Below are positions 46,538-57,225 of a stretch of 64,000 nucleotides of DNA, piece after piece. The stretch comes from Rhizaria sp. SCN 62-66 (taxonomy: Eukaryota; Rhizaria, unplaced). The notes under the pieces are model-generated. The model made no database searches and was not told where the DNA came from. It saw only the letters and a list, made by a program, of their open reading frames with translations. The stretch is taken from positions 1 to 64,000 of the forward strand of contig MEDY01000127.1 in the NCBI GenBank assembly GCA_001724265.1, given 5' to 3'. Positions within the stretch are counted from its first letter, which is position 1, and every line of letters begins with the position of its first letter. Position numbers and translations under genes: made by a program.

Positions 46538-47044
46538 TGTGAATGCGTGTGCGAGGGAAGGCTAAGAAAGGAAAAGAGCTGTTACAGACGAGAGGGCGCG
46601 TTTGAAATTGACAGAGCACAGGGAAATGCTATGAGCGTCTTTTCAAATAATAAAATAAGAACACGTAATTTACACCAAATAAGTTTCAAATAATCCAGTT
46701 TCGTGCTACATGACGGTCTCCGTGCTGATATTTCCTTGTAAATAAATTGTGGCCACACACCACCTTAACCGCCCGCGCGCCACGTCCCGCCTTGATCAGG
46801 CTTCATTGTTTTATATCCCCAGAACGCATTTCATCGTCTATCTTAGTATATCACACGTTTTTGAGGTTGAAACACGCGTATGCGTTTGATCACTTTATTA
46901 TATTCTCACAACTCTGTATCTTCCCCGTTTATTCACTTAAAGTCACCCCCGCAAGCGTCCCACCCAGCGCACACCCCCCACCACCGACACCAGCAGCGTC
47001 CCGCAACTTAACCTGCGCGCCCCCCCGCGCCCGCCCCGTCCCCC
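46538..47044. promoter_or_regulatory. Divergent spacer upstream of HUS1
   Basis: 507 bp between opposite start codons. AT-rich centre (46630-46900), then a C-rich run just before the HUS1 ATG. No RNA gene or exon-like ORF is seen. Confidence 0.4.
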
Positions 47045-48787
47045 ATGCGGCTCAGCTTTACCATCAGCAACGTGCAGCTCTTCCTGCGTTTCTTGCTCGC
47101 CGCGAGTGTGTACACGGACACGGCGCTGCTCGAGGTGGCTCCGCACCGCATGCGCGTGCATGCCGGTGACGACCCCGCCACGAAGCGCAACACACACCTT
47201 TTCCTCGACTTCGCGCTCCCGCCCGCCGCCATCCGCGGCGCCGCGCCGCTGCCGCCCGCCGAGGCCAACCACCCGTCTGTCTTCTCGGCCTTCTCGTGCG
47301 ACCCTGGCGCGGACGCCACGTCGCTGACGATCGAGCTGCCGTCATTGATGCCGCTCATCACCACGCTCGCCGAGGCCGCCAAGTCGGGCGCCGCCGTTGA
47401 CGCCAGCCTCATGCGCGACCCCCGCACGCTGATCATCTGTCTCAGGCTTAACTACTACCCGCCGGACGCAGGCACCGGCTCCCATCCCGCCGCCGGTGCC
47501 GCGTCGATGACTGTGAGCGGCACGGGTTCCGTCCCCGCGCTCATCATTAAGCAGGCCATCATCGAGCGCCGCCACTGGCCGCTCGTCTTGTGCGACTCCC
47601 CGCGTCCACTCATCGTCATCCTAGAGGATTTCCAGGCCGTGCTCAACGCGTTTGACGCCATTGCGAAGTTAGGCCGCACCGTGACGCTGACTGCGGACAC
47701 TGCGACAGGGAACCTCTACGCTAAGGCGAGCCTCACGACTGCAGCTACCGCTGGCAGCGGCGGCGGCGGCGGCGGCAGCGGCAGCTATACCAGCAGTTTC
47801 AATCGCGCCGACCGCAATGATGACGACGACGCCAACGACACGGGCGGCTCGAAACGCCACTTCTCCGGCGCTGCTGCTGCCGGCGATGCTGTTGGTGCGG
47901 AGAGCGGAGAGGTTGTGCTGACGATTGGTAACGCCAACCCTCTGGTGACGGCGCGCTACATGCTCAACTTCATCGATAAGCTGTCGCACTTGTCGGTGGG
48001 CCAGTCTGCTGCGAAGCAGGCAAGGCTCGCGAGGTATTTGCGCGCGAAGCGGCTCCGTAAGCAGCAGCAACAAGAGCAAGAGCAACAACAGCAGCAGCAA
48101 AGCAACGCTGCGAGCGCAAATAGCTCCAGTTCAAGCAGTTCTAGCTCTAGCTCTAGCGCAAGCACAAACGCGAGTGCTAGTGCGAGTGTCGAGGCAGCTC
48201 CTGGTGCTGCGGCAATGAAGACGGACCCTTATGCGGCCAATAGCAACAACAATGTCAATGACAATAGCAGCGCGAATGCGAGTGGGTTGACGCCGACAGG
48301 TACTGCTGCTGCCCCCGCCAACGCCGCCAACAGCAACAACAGCGCTGACACGACGAGTGCGAGTGTGAAGGCGAAACAAAGTGCTGAAAAGGACCGCAGT
48401 GACGGCAAGTCTAACGCCGACGACCACAAGTCAAACACCGGCGCAACTAACCCTCGCGCTGACAACGCGAGTGCGAATACTAGTGCGAGCGCGAATCATG
48501 ACGGCGACAGCGACAGCGAGTGCGCGAGCGACCTCGACGACAATCCCGACGAGGACGAGGACGACCCCGGCGCGCAGTACAAGGACTGCACGCTCATCGT
48601 CCCCCCGCGCACGGCGAGTGTGACGTTAGATAGCGCGATGATGGGCGCTCTATGCGGGTTGCGGCGCACCAAGAGCGATCAGGCGTGGCTTATTCTCGCC
48701 GGGAATGTCGTCGTGTGCTATGTGTCGGCGTCGGACGGTGCAGATCTGCTTGTGTACTTGCCTGCGGTTGCCACTGCGGACATGTGA
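47045..48787 (+). CDS. HUS1: HUS1 checkpoint clamp subunit (9-1-1)
   Basis: Second 9-1-1 clamp subunit in the window. Single exon, 580 aa, TGA stop; human HUS1 is 280 aa. The N-terminus (MRLSFTISNVQLFLRFLLAA, then a strand ending HRMRVHAG) fits the HUS1/PCNA-like fold. The interdomain region has PLIVILEDFQAVLNAFDAI followed by GRTVTLTADTATGNLYAKAS, matching the HUS1 block after the linker. The C-terminus DQAWLILAGNVVVCYV and then LLVYLPAV matches the terminal HUS1 strands. A Gln/Ser/Asn/Ala insertion of roughly 190 residues (about 335-525) splits the second half. RAD9 was considered, but the C-terminal strands fit HUS1 better. No in-frame TAG. Confidence 0.78.
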   Translation: MRLSFTISNVQLFLRFLLAASVYTDTALLEVAPHRMRVHAGDDPATKRNTHLFLDFALPPAAIRGAAPLPPAEANHPSVFSAFSCDPGADATSLTIELPSLMPLITTLAEAAKSGAAVDASLMRDPRTLIICLRLNYYPPDAGTGSHPAAGAASMTVSGTGSVPALIIKQAIIERRHWPLVLCDSPRPLIVILEDFQAVLNAFDAIAKLGRTVTLTADTATGNLYAKASLTTAATAGSGGGGGGSGSYTSSFNRADRNDDDDANDTGGSKRHFSGAAAAGDAVGAESGEVVLTIGNANPLVTARYMLNFIDKLSHLSVGQSAAKQARLARYLRAKRLRKQQQQEQEQQQQQQSNAASANSSSSSSSSSSSSASTNASASASVEAAPGAAAMKTDPYAANSNNNVNDNSSANASGLTPTGTAAAPANAANSNNSADTTSASVKAKQSAEKDRSDGKSNADDHKSNTGATNPRADNASANTSASANHDGDSDSECASDLDDNPDEDEDDPGAQYKDCTLIVPPRTASVTLDSAMMGALCGLRRTKSDQAWLILAGNVVVCYVSASDGADLLVYLPAVATADM

Positions 48788-49323
48788 GGATGCAAGTACA
48801 TGTACGAACATTCGCCGCGCACTTGTGACGACCTTAGTGCTAAGCGTCATACGCCGGTGTAATTGGGTACGTAGGAGGCTTGTGGATTAATAATAGTGTC
48901 GTTTGGAATATAATGAGGTAATTGATACTATATGCGAATTTTGTTCAGATTGTAGTTCAGTAAGAGCTATTTTTACTTAGTAACATGTGATGCTGCCTCG
49001 ATTGGCCACAAGTGCTTGCCACGCGGCAACGGCCACAGTGTGAAACAAACTGCGAGGCCGATTGAAAAACATACATAACTCTATGGGTAGACCGTCATCA
49101 CAAGTTACATTTGACTATTAAGATTGTAACACTAATTGGTATTTGTTGTCTTGTTTCTTTGCTGCATGAACTTGATATTTGTTCTCTCTGCACATCCGGA
49201 AGCTAACCTCGTTGCTGTGTCTTTTCCATTCGGTATTGCTTCGTTGTCCAGCCTTCTACTACTGGACCCCTCGTTCTGTTCCGACTGGCTGCCGATCACA
49301 AAGCTGCTCTCTGCACCGGAAAG
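48788..49323. other. Spacer between HUS1 and the ADCK2-like gene
   Basis: 536 bp, AT-rich, same-strand neighbours. It should hold the HUS1 3' UTR and the promoter of the kinase gene. No coding or RNA feature is recognised. Confidence 0.4.
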
Positions 49324-52300
49324 ATGGCCACGCATCGGTTGACTCGGGTTTTCGCCCGTATTCAGCGCGCATGCAACGCCGCAGTCCTTCCCTTTTCTCC
49401 TGCGTCTGCTCTTGCTCCTGCACATGCAGTTGCATCGACATCGACTTGTAACACACCGAGTGCTGCTACTTCTTCTTCTCCTCACGCATCACCGGCACCG
49501 AGCGCTGGTGTTGTGTGCGATGTTGCGACTGCGCGCGCAATCTTTCTCGCTGCTCTTCGCACCTCGCTTTCTCGCAGCGAACACGTTTCTCAAGCAACAT
49601 TCAACAGTACAAGCAGTGCTGCTAACGCGGCTGCTGTGATGATTGCTGGCACTAGCGCGGGCGCATTTGCAACATCTATGTTCAAGCCTAGCCATGCTGT
49701 GCTCGCCCAGTCTAAGAAGCACCAGAACAAACACAGCAACAGCAACAGCAACAGCAACAACAATAGCAACGGAAACGACTCTGATAGCAAGTCGACTCTC
49801 AACAGCGCTGCTGATGGCCAGCCGACCGCTGCCGCGAATGCCAGCGCCGCCGAGCCTCCCAGCAAGCGCGCGTCTCTGGCCACTTCTGCCCGGTCGCTCT
49901 TCTCCCGCATCCAGTCCGCCGCCAACACCATGAACGAAGCCAACCCCAAGAACCCTAAGAACAGCAGCAACAACAAGAGCATGGCCAGCGCTAGCTCCTC
50001 CCCTGCCGGCGCGCCTTTCGCCGACCTGCGCGAATATAAGCCGCTGTCCCCGCATCCGAACGCGGGCGCGGGCGCGGGGTCGCGGTCCGCCCACGCCCGC
50101 CACCAGCAGTTCCAGCAACAGCAGCAGGCCAAGGCGGAGGCGGCGAACCCGGTGGTGCCGATGCCCAAGATGGGCTTCCCGGTCATCGGGCTCGTGCTGC
50201 TGGTGCTGGTGCCGGTGTTGCTGGCCGCCGCGCAGAGCCCTCGCGCGCAGGCGCAGTCGCCGGAGAGCTACGACAAGACGTACGGCAGCAAGGACTCGAG
50301 CAGTGAGAATGCTGTTAATGCGAGTGCGAGTGGGGGCAGCGTATATTAGGCGAACCGTCTTCCGAATAACGACGATCACACCGCGAAAGTCCCTTCAGCA
50401 AGCGCCAACAACAGTAAGAGTGTCGTATCCGTTGTCGAGAGCTCAACAACAACAACAACAACGATCACGACGACGACGACAGTGTCCGACACTGCGACGG
50501 GGGAGACCGGTGATCTCAACAGCGGCAGCAGCAGTGACCATGAGCAGCAGCTTAGAGCGCCCCTGCACCGGACTGCCCTCAGCACATAGGCAACTAGACT
50601 CCCATTAAACTCCCACAATAACAACACTGCCAGCGATGAGGTACGTACAGTGAAGGCGCGTGCGCTGTCGCTCGCCTACTTAGCCTGTGTCGCTGCCCCC
50701 ATGAAGCTGTTGGCGGCCACGGCGCGGTCGCTGCGCTTTACGATCCTCTTGATCCGCTTCCTGCCTCTCTTGGCGCTCGTCGCTGTCTGCTACGCGATTC
50801 CGCCCCCTCTTTACGACCAGTCGCACAGCGGCGCTGCGAACGAGGGCGAGCGGCGACCTAACTTTTACGAGCGGCTAACTTTATTCACCAACACGGCGCT
50901 CACGCGCGCGCTGGCCCGCAGCGGCCCCGCGTTCGTGAAGCTCGCGCAGTACGCATCGACGCGGCCCGACGTGTTGCCACACGCGCTGTGCACGCAGCTG
51001 GGCGCGCTGCAGGACGACACGGAGCCGCACTCGTGGGCCGAGAGCGAGAAAGCGCTGGTGAGAGCGCTCGGGGAGGACTGGGAGGATGTGCTTTGTATCA
51101 GCGAGCATGATAAGCTCAAACCGGTCGGATCTGGGTGTATTGCGCAGGTCTATATGGGCAAGATGCGTTCTCCTGACAAGAAAGCGACCAAAAGCAGCAT
51201 TATGACGTACAGTGCTCACCAGAACGCTGCTCACAGTCATACCTGCTCTGCTCACGGTCACTTCGCGTCGGCCGATGCGGATAGGTTTGACTGGGATGAC
51301 GTTGCGATCAAAATCATCCACCCGTCGGCACAATGGGTTCTCTCCCGTGACCTGGCCATTGTGCGCACTATCGCACGTCTTGCATGCTATATCCCGCCGC
51401 TGCGGGATTTTTTTGCACTGATGCCGCCCTTGCAGCTCGTGCACGAGTTCGAGCTGCTGATGTAGTGCCAGCTTGATTTGCGGCACGAGGCCGAGAACAT
51501 CAACATGATGCGGCTTAATTTCGGGCTTGATACCCCGCAGTCACTGCAACTCCGCAGCAAGGGGTACATCACCAGCAACAGTAGTAGTGGTCTCCGCAAT
51601 AGTGTTAATGCTCCTCCTAAGTCCCGCTCCTCGTCGCTGACTGCTTCTGCAGCCTCTACAGCTCACGGTCATCAGAGCGGGCAACAGGCACCTTCGCCCG
51701 AGGCTGGCTATGTGTTCAGCCCCGTGCGCGCCATCGTACAACACCCGTCGTCTCCGTTCAGCATCGAGTTCCCTTCTGTCTACACGGCCACGCCCAGTGT
51801 GTTGGTGGAGCGGTTTCACTGGGGACTGCCGGCGTCGCACCTCATCGCGTCCACGCTGAGTGACCGTGAGCTGGAAGAGCACGCGACGGACTATGAGCAA
51901 CAGAAGCTCGGTTTGAACAGTGGCAGTGGCAATATTAGTGGCAGCGACGCGAATAAGAAGATCGATGCCAGCAGGGCGCAGGAAGTTAAGCCGCCGTCGA
52001 CAACGTCGTTGCAACACCTGCTGTTGCGTAACATGACGGTACAACAGCGCGAGACCGTTGCGAAAGAGGTTGCTGCCACCGGTCTCAACGCGTTTCTGCT
52101 GATGCTATTCCGCCACGGGTATTTCCACGCTGACTTGCACCCCGGCAACATCATCATCGATCTCGGATATGACTGGCCACCACCTTGCACGGTCACTGTG
52201 CGTAACAGCAGCGAAACCCACAGTCAGTGCAGCGAATGCGCCCACAGCAGCCGCCCCGCTGCCACCCGTGGCGCTCACAGGCACTACGACACGGCGACGG

Positions 52301-53508
52301 TGACGTCTGCGACTGAAAGCGACATTAGCAGTTGTCTCGACGCGTTGGCTACGGTGCATGTGTCAGACGACGCAGCTGCTGCCAGCGCAAAGCAAGCGAA
52401 CCAAGAGCAGCTACACTACGTCAACACCATTCTTCACAGCAACAACACGGTCACAGACTTTCGCAGTAGCAACGGCAACAACGATACTGCAATTGATAAC
52501 GTGAGTGTTCGCCCTGTGGCTACTGCAATCAAGGCATCTGTGTCATCTGTGCTGTCATCTCTCTCACAGACAGTTGCTGCGGCACTCTGTGAGAACAGCG
52601 TTTACAGGCAGTTCTACAACAGCATGGCTTGCAACGCGCCGTCGCTCACCCTCAAGCTCGGCCTGCCTACGCCGACCTCGACCTCAAACAACGATGACAC
52701 GCCTGCGGACACCAGCGGCGGCTTAACTTCGACCACGGTTGATGCTCTCGTCTTCGAGCCAGCGTTGCCGTTCGCCCCGTTGACAATGTTCCCATCCACC
52801 GTGTTCCAAGCCTTACACCCAAACGACTCGCGCTTACACGAGGCCTTTGCCGCCGACCACCCCTTAGCGTACCAGGCGTGGTACTTAGCCCACGGTCTCC
52901 CGCTGCCCCCGCGCCAGCCGCGGCTCATTCTCATCGACGCCGGCATGACAACCCCTCTGCTCGACAGCGAAATGGTCAACTTCCGCGACTTGTTCTATGC
53001 TGTTGCGCTGGGCAGGGGCAAGGAGGCCGCGGAGATGATGGTCGACCGCGCCCCCACGCGGCCTAACTTACCGCCACGGAGCCCGGAGTCGCGACAGCAG
53101 TTTGTCGACACGGTCTCGGCGTTGATCGACAAGGCCGCCAGCGCGGGGTTCAAGCTCTCCTCCCTCGGCGTGGTCGAGACGCTGCAGGGCCTTGTCACCG
53201 CTGCCAGGACGCACCTCGTGCCGCTGGATCCGGCGTTTCTCTCTGTCATCGTCGCTGTGACGGTGACCGAAGGCGTCGGCCGCTCGCTCGACCCCAACGT
53301 CGACATCGTGACGCCGGCGATCACTGTCGTGGCCAAAGCGAGGATTGATGAGCTGTTGGCGCAGCAGACGTGCAACTTAAGCCGCCTGAAGAGGCTTGGC
53401 GGCATGGCGGGATATAACACGAGCACTGTCGAGGGCGCTCTTGCAGAGACCGCGGCGGACGCCACTGTGGGGGTTGAATCTCCCGCAGCTGAGAAGAAGA
53501 CTGAGTGA
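49324..53508 (+). CDS. ADCK2-type UbiB/ABC1 family kinase-like protein, three in-frame TAG codons
   Basis: Atypical kinase of the mitochondrial UbiB (COQ8/ADCK) family, linked to coenzyme Q and lipid homeostasis. Single exon, 1394 aa, TGA stop. The Arg-rich N-terminus (MATHRLTRVFARIQRACNAA) resembles a mitochondrial presequence. Hydrophobic segments lie near 283-305 and 465-490. Family motifs: FVKLAQYASTRPDVLP (the KxGQ loop, with Ala for Gly, ~537), VGSGCIAQVY (~601), VAIKIIHP (~658), QLDLRHEAENI (~716), HADLHPGNII (~935) and LILIDAGM (~1200), where DAG replaces DFG as in ADCK2-like members. TAG codons are residues 342 (50347), 422 (50587) and 714 (51463). The last sits inside the conserved block between HEFELLM and CQLDLRHEA. 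Low-complexity insertions separate the motifs. Confidence 0.88.
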
Positions 53509-53652
53509 CGGATTAACGATCAACCGCCTGTAATTTATTCAACGAATCTTCATAATTTATTCTGTAACGTCATATTGTTATGATATCAATATGAATACAC
53601 ACTATATAGCTTATCTTCCTGAAGTAAATCTTTTGTCAAGTACCCAACATGA
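53509..53652. other. Short convergent spacer
   Basis: 144 bp between two converging stop codons (both TGA), AT-rich, no other feature. Transcripts of the two genes probably overlap at their 3' ends. Confidence 0.4.
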
Positions 53653-56600
53653 TCAAATCCTCTGCTGCTACTGCTGCTGTACCTTTTGCTGTTGGCGCTT
53701 CTTGTCTTCCTCAACGATTGCAGCCCACTTGGCCAGCCTCGCCGCCTCCGCAGCAGCCTCTGCCGCTTGCTTCGTGCCCTGCCCATGCTTGGTGACTGCT
53801 GCCGCTGCCGCCGCCGCCGCTGTTGCAGCAGCTGTGGCAGCTGGCGCAGTACCGCGTGTTGAAGAAGAGCCTCTGACGCTGGTGCTGCTGCTGATGTTGC
53901 GTCCAACAATTTCATCATCATCGCTCACGTCAATCTGTTGTGTCGGATCAAAGTCAAGCCGCATATTGACATTTACCTTATTTCTCGGCACACGAGTCTG
54001 CGCGTTGTTGTTGTGACTCGACTGGGACTGTGTCAGCGACTGAGTCTGAGACTGCGGCGACTGCCCGTGCGACAGCGCATGCAGCGCCTGCGCCCTGGCC
54101 GCCGCCCCCGCCGCCGCAGCAGCGGCCCCCTTGGCGCTGGCTTCCGTCGCGGCCGCCGCCGAGGGGCGCACGGCGGGCCTCGCGGTGCCGTCATTGCCCG
54201 AACCGACCTTGAACGGTGCCGTCGCGTGGCGGTTGCTCGTCCCGCAGCCGCAGTGCACGCCGAGAGTCGTGTGCGTGAGGTGAGCGGTGCAGTCGCGCGT
54301 ATGAGTCACAGCGTCCGTGCCGTCGTTATGTGGAGACGCATCATCAGGAGTTTGCATCGGACCCTCGGCATCATCACAGGAGTTGTGAACGTGCTTGGCG
54401 TTGTGCGTGGATGTGGGTGAGCTAGGGTTCACATTCGGAACGAAGCCGGCTTGACTTGCGATATACTGCTGCCGCTTCAACCGCGCTTCAGCCTCCGCAA
54501 GCGTTTGCCTCAGCATCACTTGCCTTCCTGTCTCACCAGTGTGCGCACCGACAAACGCACCGCGCGCCCGCGCCCGCGACGGCGACGACAGAGCGAGCGC
54601 GGACGGCGCCGCAGCGGGCGCGGCGGCCTCGGTGGCGGCGGCCGGAAGCGGCACAGGGCCGTTGCTGTTCGTGCAGTTGGTCGCAACGACAACAGTGTTG
54701 CTTTTGTTCTCATTGCTGGTGCTTTGCGTGACGTGGAAAGGCGGCGTTTGAAGCGGAATTGTGCGCGTTGTCGCAAGACGATCGCGCAAAGTTAAACCGC
54801 AATTATTGTTGTTCACGGAAGCAACAAGCGCAGCGGCTTCAGTGGACAAGCCAGCTGATGAGCCATTGTTGCACGAGTTGCGGTGCAGGAGAGATGCCAG
54901 CAAAGCGTCGTCGTCCTCCTTGCTGTATTCATCATGGCTGCCGCTATAACCATCAGAGCTCGGATCATAGTCGTCGACCGCGTCAGCGTCATGCATCCTG
55001 TTGCCCGCGTTCGCATTGTTCGCATTAGCATCACTCTGCGACTGCGACTGTGCGAGCACATGCGAGTGCGATTGTGAGTTTGCACCTTGTTGCTGCTGAT
55101 GCTGTTGCTGTTGCTGTTGCTGGAGCGAAAGTAGCGAATGGGGCGTATGCGTGAAACTGACAATTAACCCACCATGCACCAGCACAGTCCCGACATTGGC
55201 TACACCAGCCACCACAACCCCAGGCGCAGTCTGCTGCCGTTGCCGCTGCTGGTTCTGGTTCAGATTCGACATGATGAGCTTCCTGGTTAGCCTCGCAACT
55301 GTAATCGCTTGGCTCGACTCGACGCTCGGCGTTACTTGCGACGGACCCCGGATCACGCGCACAGGCGCATCGCCGGGCGCGGCTTGACTTAAATCATACT
55401 AGCTGCACTGCTGCTGCTGGTGATGGGGGTTGCGCACGAGAGGAAACTTAGCGCGGGGGTACTTGCACGTGACAGCAGGCGCGGTGTTCACATTCGATGT
55501 CGCGCTTCGAGAGCTCTCACCACCGGGGTTCTGCTGCTGATGATCGAGATCATCGTGATCGCTATCGTGTGCGTTCTCACCTCGGTCAAGCGGCCCACGC
55601 CAGAGCAGGCCCTGTCGGGCATCAGCGCTGGCCTGCGCTAAATCGCCCCACCACTGACCCTCGGTGCTGTTCTCGGTCTTCGCCACCGTCTCGGCGGCGT
55701 ACAAATCCTATCCGCTACTGTTGCCTTGAAGAGGGTTCACAAAGTATCCGCCAGTGCTAGCGCTGCTGTTGCCAACACGGTGTGATTTGGTGCGCTTGAT
55801 CAGCGCGGGCTCCGGCCTCGCCCGCGGCACCTTGGCCGGCATCGGCTTGGCCGTTGCTCCCGCCAGGTCCGGCCCGTACACCGCCGACATCGCAGTCGCG
55901 GGCCCTGGCCCCAGAGACGACTCCGCGAGCGGATGGCTCGCCCAGTCGATCGGGAACACCACCGACGCCGCGGGGACCGTGCCGGCACTCGCGGACACCG
56001 GCGGCATCGCAAGCCCCTCCGCAGACACGTGGGATTGGGAGCCAGGAAACGTGTGAGTCATCGGTACCGGTGCCGTGCGTTCTAGAACAGCCTCGCGCGC
56101 CATGGCGGCGACGCGTGCGCCCGCGATTTGCCTGCGGTTGCGGCCTGTGGCAGCCACCCGCACGCCGAGGCTCAGCGCCTGCGCGCCTTTGCCGGCCGCG
56201 GCCGGGCTGCTGAGGCTGCTGGCCGCGGCGATGAGATGACGCGTGTTGGCGCGCGCCGTCATCGATAGCGACGAGGCGTGGTTGCTGAGCGCGGCGCCGG
56301 AGCAGTCGCTCGCGACGGCCGGGTTGCTGTAGCTGCGGACGTCGTTCGCGCGAGTGCCCGCGCCGCGGCTCGTCTGGGCGCGTGCAATACAGGCGGCCGT
56401 TTTGTGATTGTGATTGTCGTTGTTGTTGATGTTCGAGTTGGGGTTTGCTGCGAGTGCGCCGTGGTTGGGGACAGCGGCGGCAGTGGCGACACCGCATCCT
56501 ACGCCGACGCCGGCAGCGGCGGCCCTGTCCAGCAGCGGAGCAATGTCCCTGCGGAGACGCAGGATGCGGCTCTCTTGCACTTGCCGCAGACCGGCCGCGA

Positions 56601-57225
56601 CCGACTGCGCGGGCATCACGTACGGCGACTGCGACTGAGACGGAGACAGAGCGGAACGAGGCGTTGATTTGATGTGCGAGGCGGGCGAGTGAAAGTACCC
56701 TGAGCCGTCCAAGTACCCTTGCTGGTACGCAGTCGCTGTCGCAGTCATACTGTTGGCGTTGACGTTGGAGTTGGAGTTGGCGTGTTGGGGGACAGGAAGC
56801 GGGATGCCAAGTCGGTCATGAGCCCACTGCGGCATCGCGGCGGCGATGGAGCCGGGCGGCAGCAGGACCATTGACTGCTGGGTGCGGAATAGCGCGTCAT
56901 TGTCGTCAGCGCTATCACCTACGGATAGAGATGATGAAGGGTACTCGTCGTTGATGAAGCGAACGGTCGATGCGTTGGCACTCGAAGTCGGGTAACCGGC
57001 AGAAGCAGCACTGCCAGCGGCCGGGGCGAGGGCAGGACCGTAAGCCCGCGGCCTATAAGGCGATGAAGATACGTTAGACGGTAGAATCATCGACCCCGTA
57101 GAGCGAAGAGCCGATGGCATAGTGACGCTATGCGCGGAGGTGTGGGGAGCTGAGGCCATCGCAGCAGGTCCAGACGCGAAGGCCATGCCGCTCGGTCGCG
57201 AGCGAGCACTGTCGCTAGATGACAT
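53653..57225 (-). CDS. Low-complexity protein, three in-frame TAG codons, unknown
   Basis: Single exon, 1190 aa, start ATG 57225-57223, TGA stop at 53655-53653. Not recognised. The first half is Ala/Ser/Pro-rich with basic patches (ALIKRTKSHRVGN). A short Trp-containing island (QWWGDLAQASADARQGLLW) lies near 520. A segment near 610-650 (VRVIRGPSQVTPSVESSQ then ITVARLTRK) looks ordered. Then come poly-Gln, acidic and Ala-rich tracts and a Lys/Gln-rich end. TAG is residue 506 (55710-55708), 609 (55401-55399) and 1186 (53670-53668). The last lies in a Gln run four codons before TGA, so taken alone it could be a stop; the other two cannot, because the frame runs on for hundreds of codons. Confidence 0.65.

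Noticed and set aside
47045-48787. Assignment as RAD9
   Set aside because: The start MRLSFTISN and the terminal strands (VVVCYVSASDG, LLVYLPAV) fit HUS1 better, and no RAD9-like phosphorylated tail is present. RAD9 remains a minor possibility.
4297-57225. Introns ending in TAG as a general explanation for the in-frame TAGs
   Set aside because: Where a GTACG donor lies upstream (for example complement 14822 for the TAG at 14765, 58 nt), removal would shift the frame into a region with stops. The kinase TAG at 51463 lies inside a fixed-spacing motif. Only the REV3 TAG at 15893 has a possible in-frame GTAAGG...TAG alternative.
4297-57225. Pseudogenes or sequencing errors explaining the TAGs
   Set aside because: Decay would produce TAA, TGA and frameshifts as well. 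Twelve TAGs and no other disruption across five long genes, with catalytic motifs intact, does not fit.
4297-57225. Programmed readthrough of leaky TAG stops
   Set aside because: The bases after the TAGs vary (CAG, CTA, GCG, GCA, TGC, AAA, GGC, GAT, TAT, ACT), with no shared readthrough context, and one gene would need four successive readthroughs.
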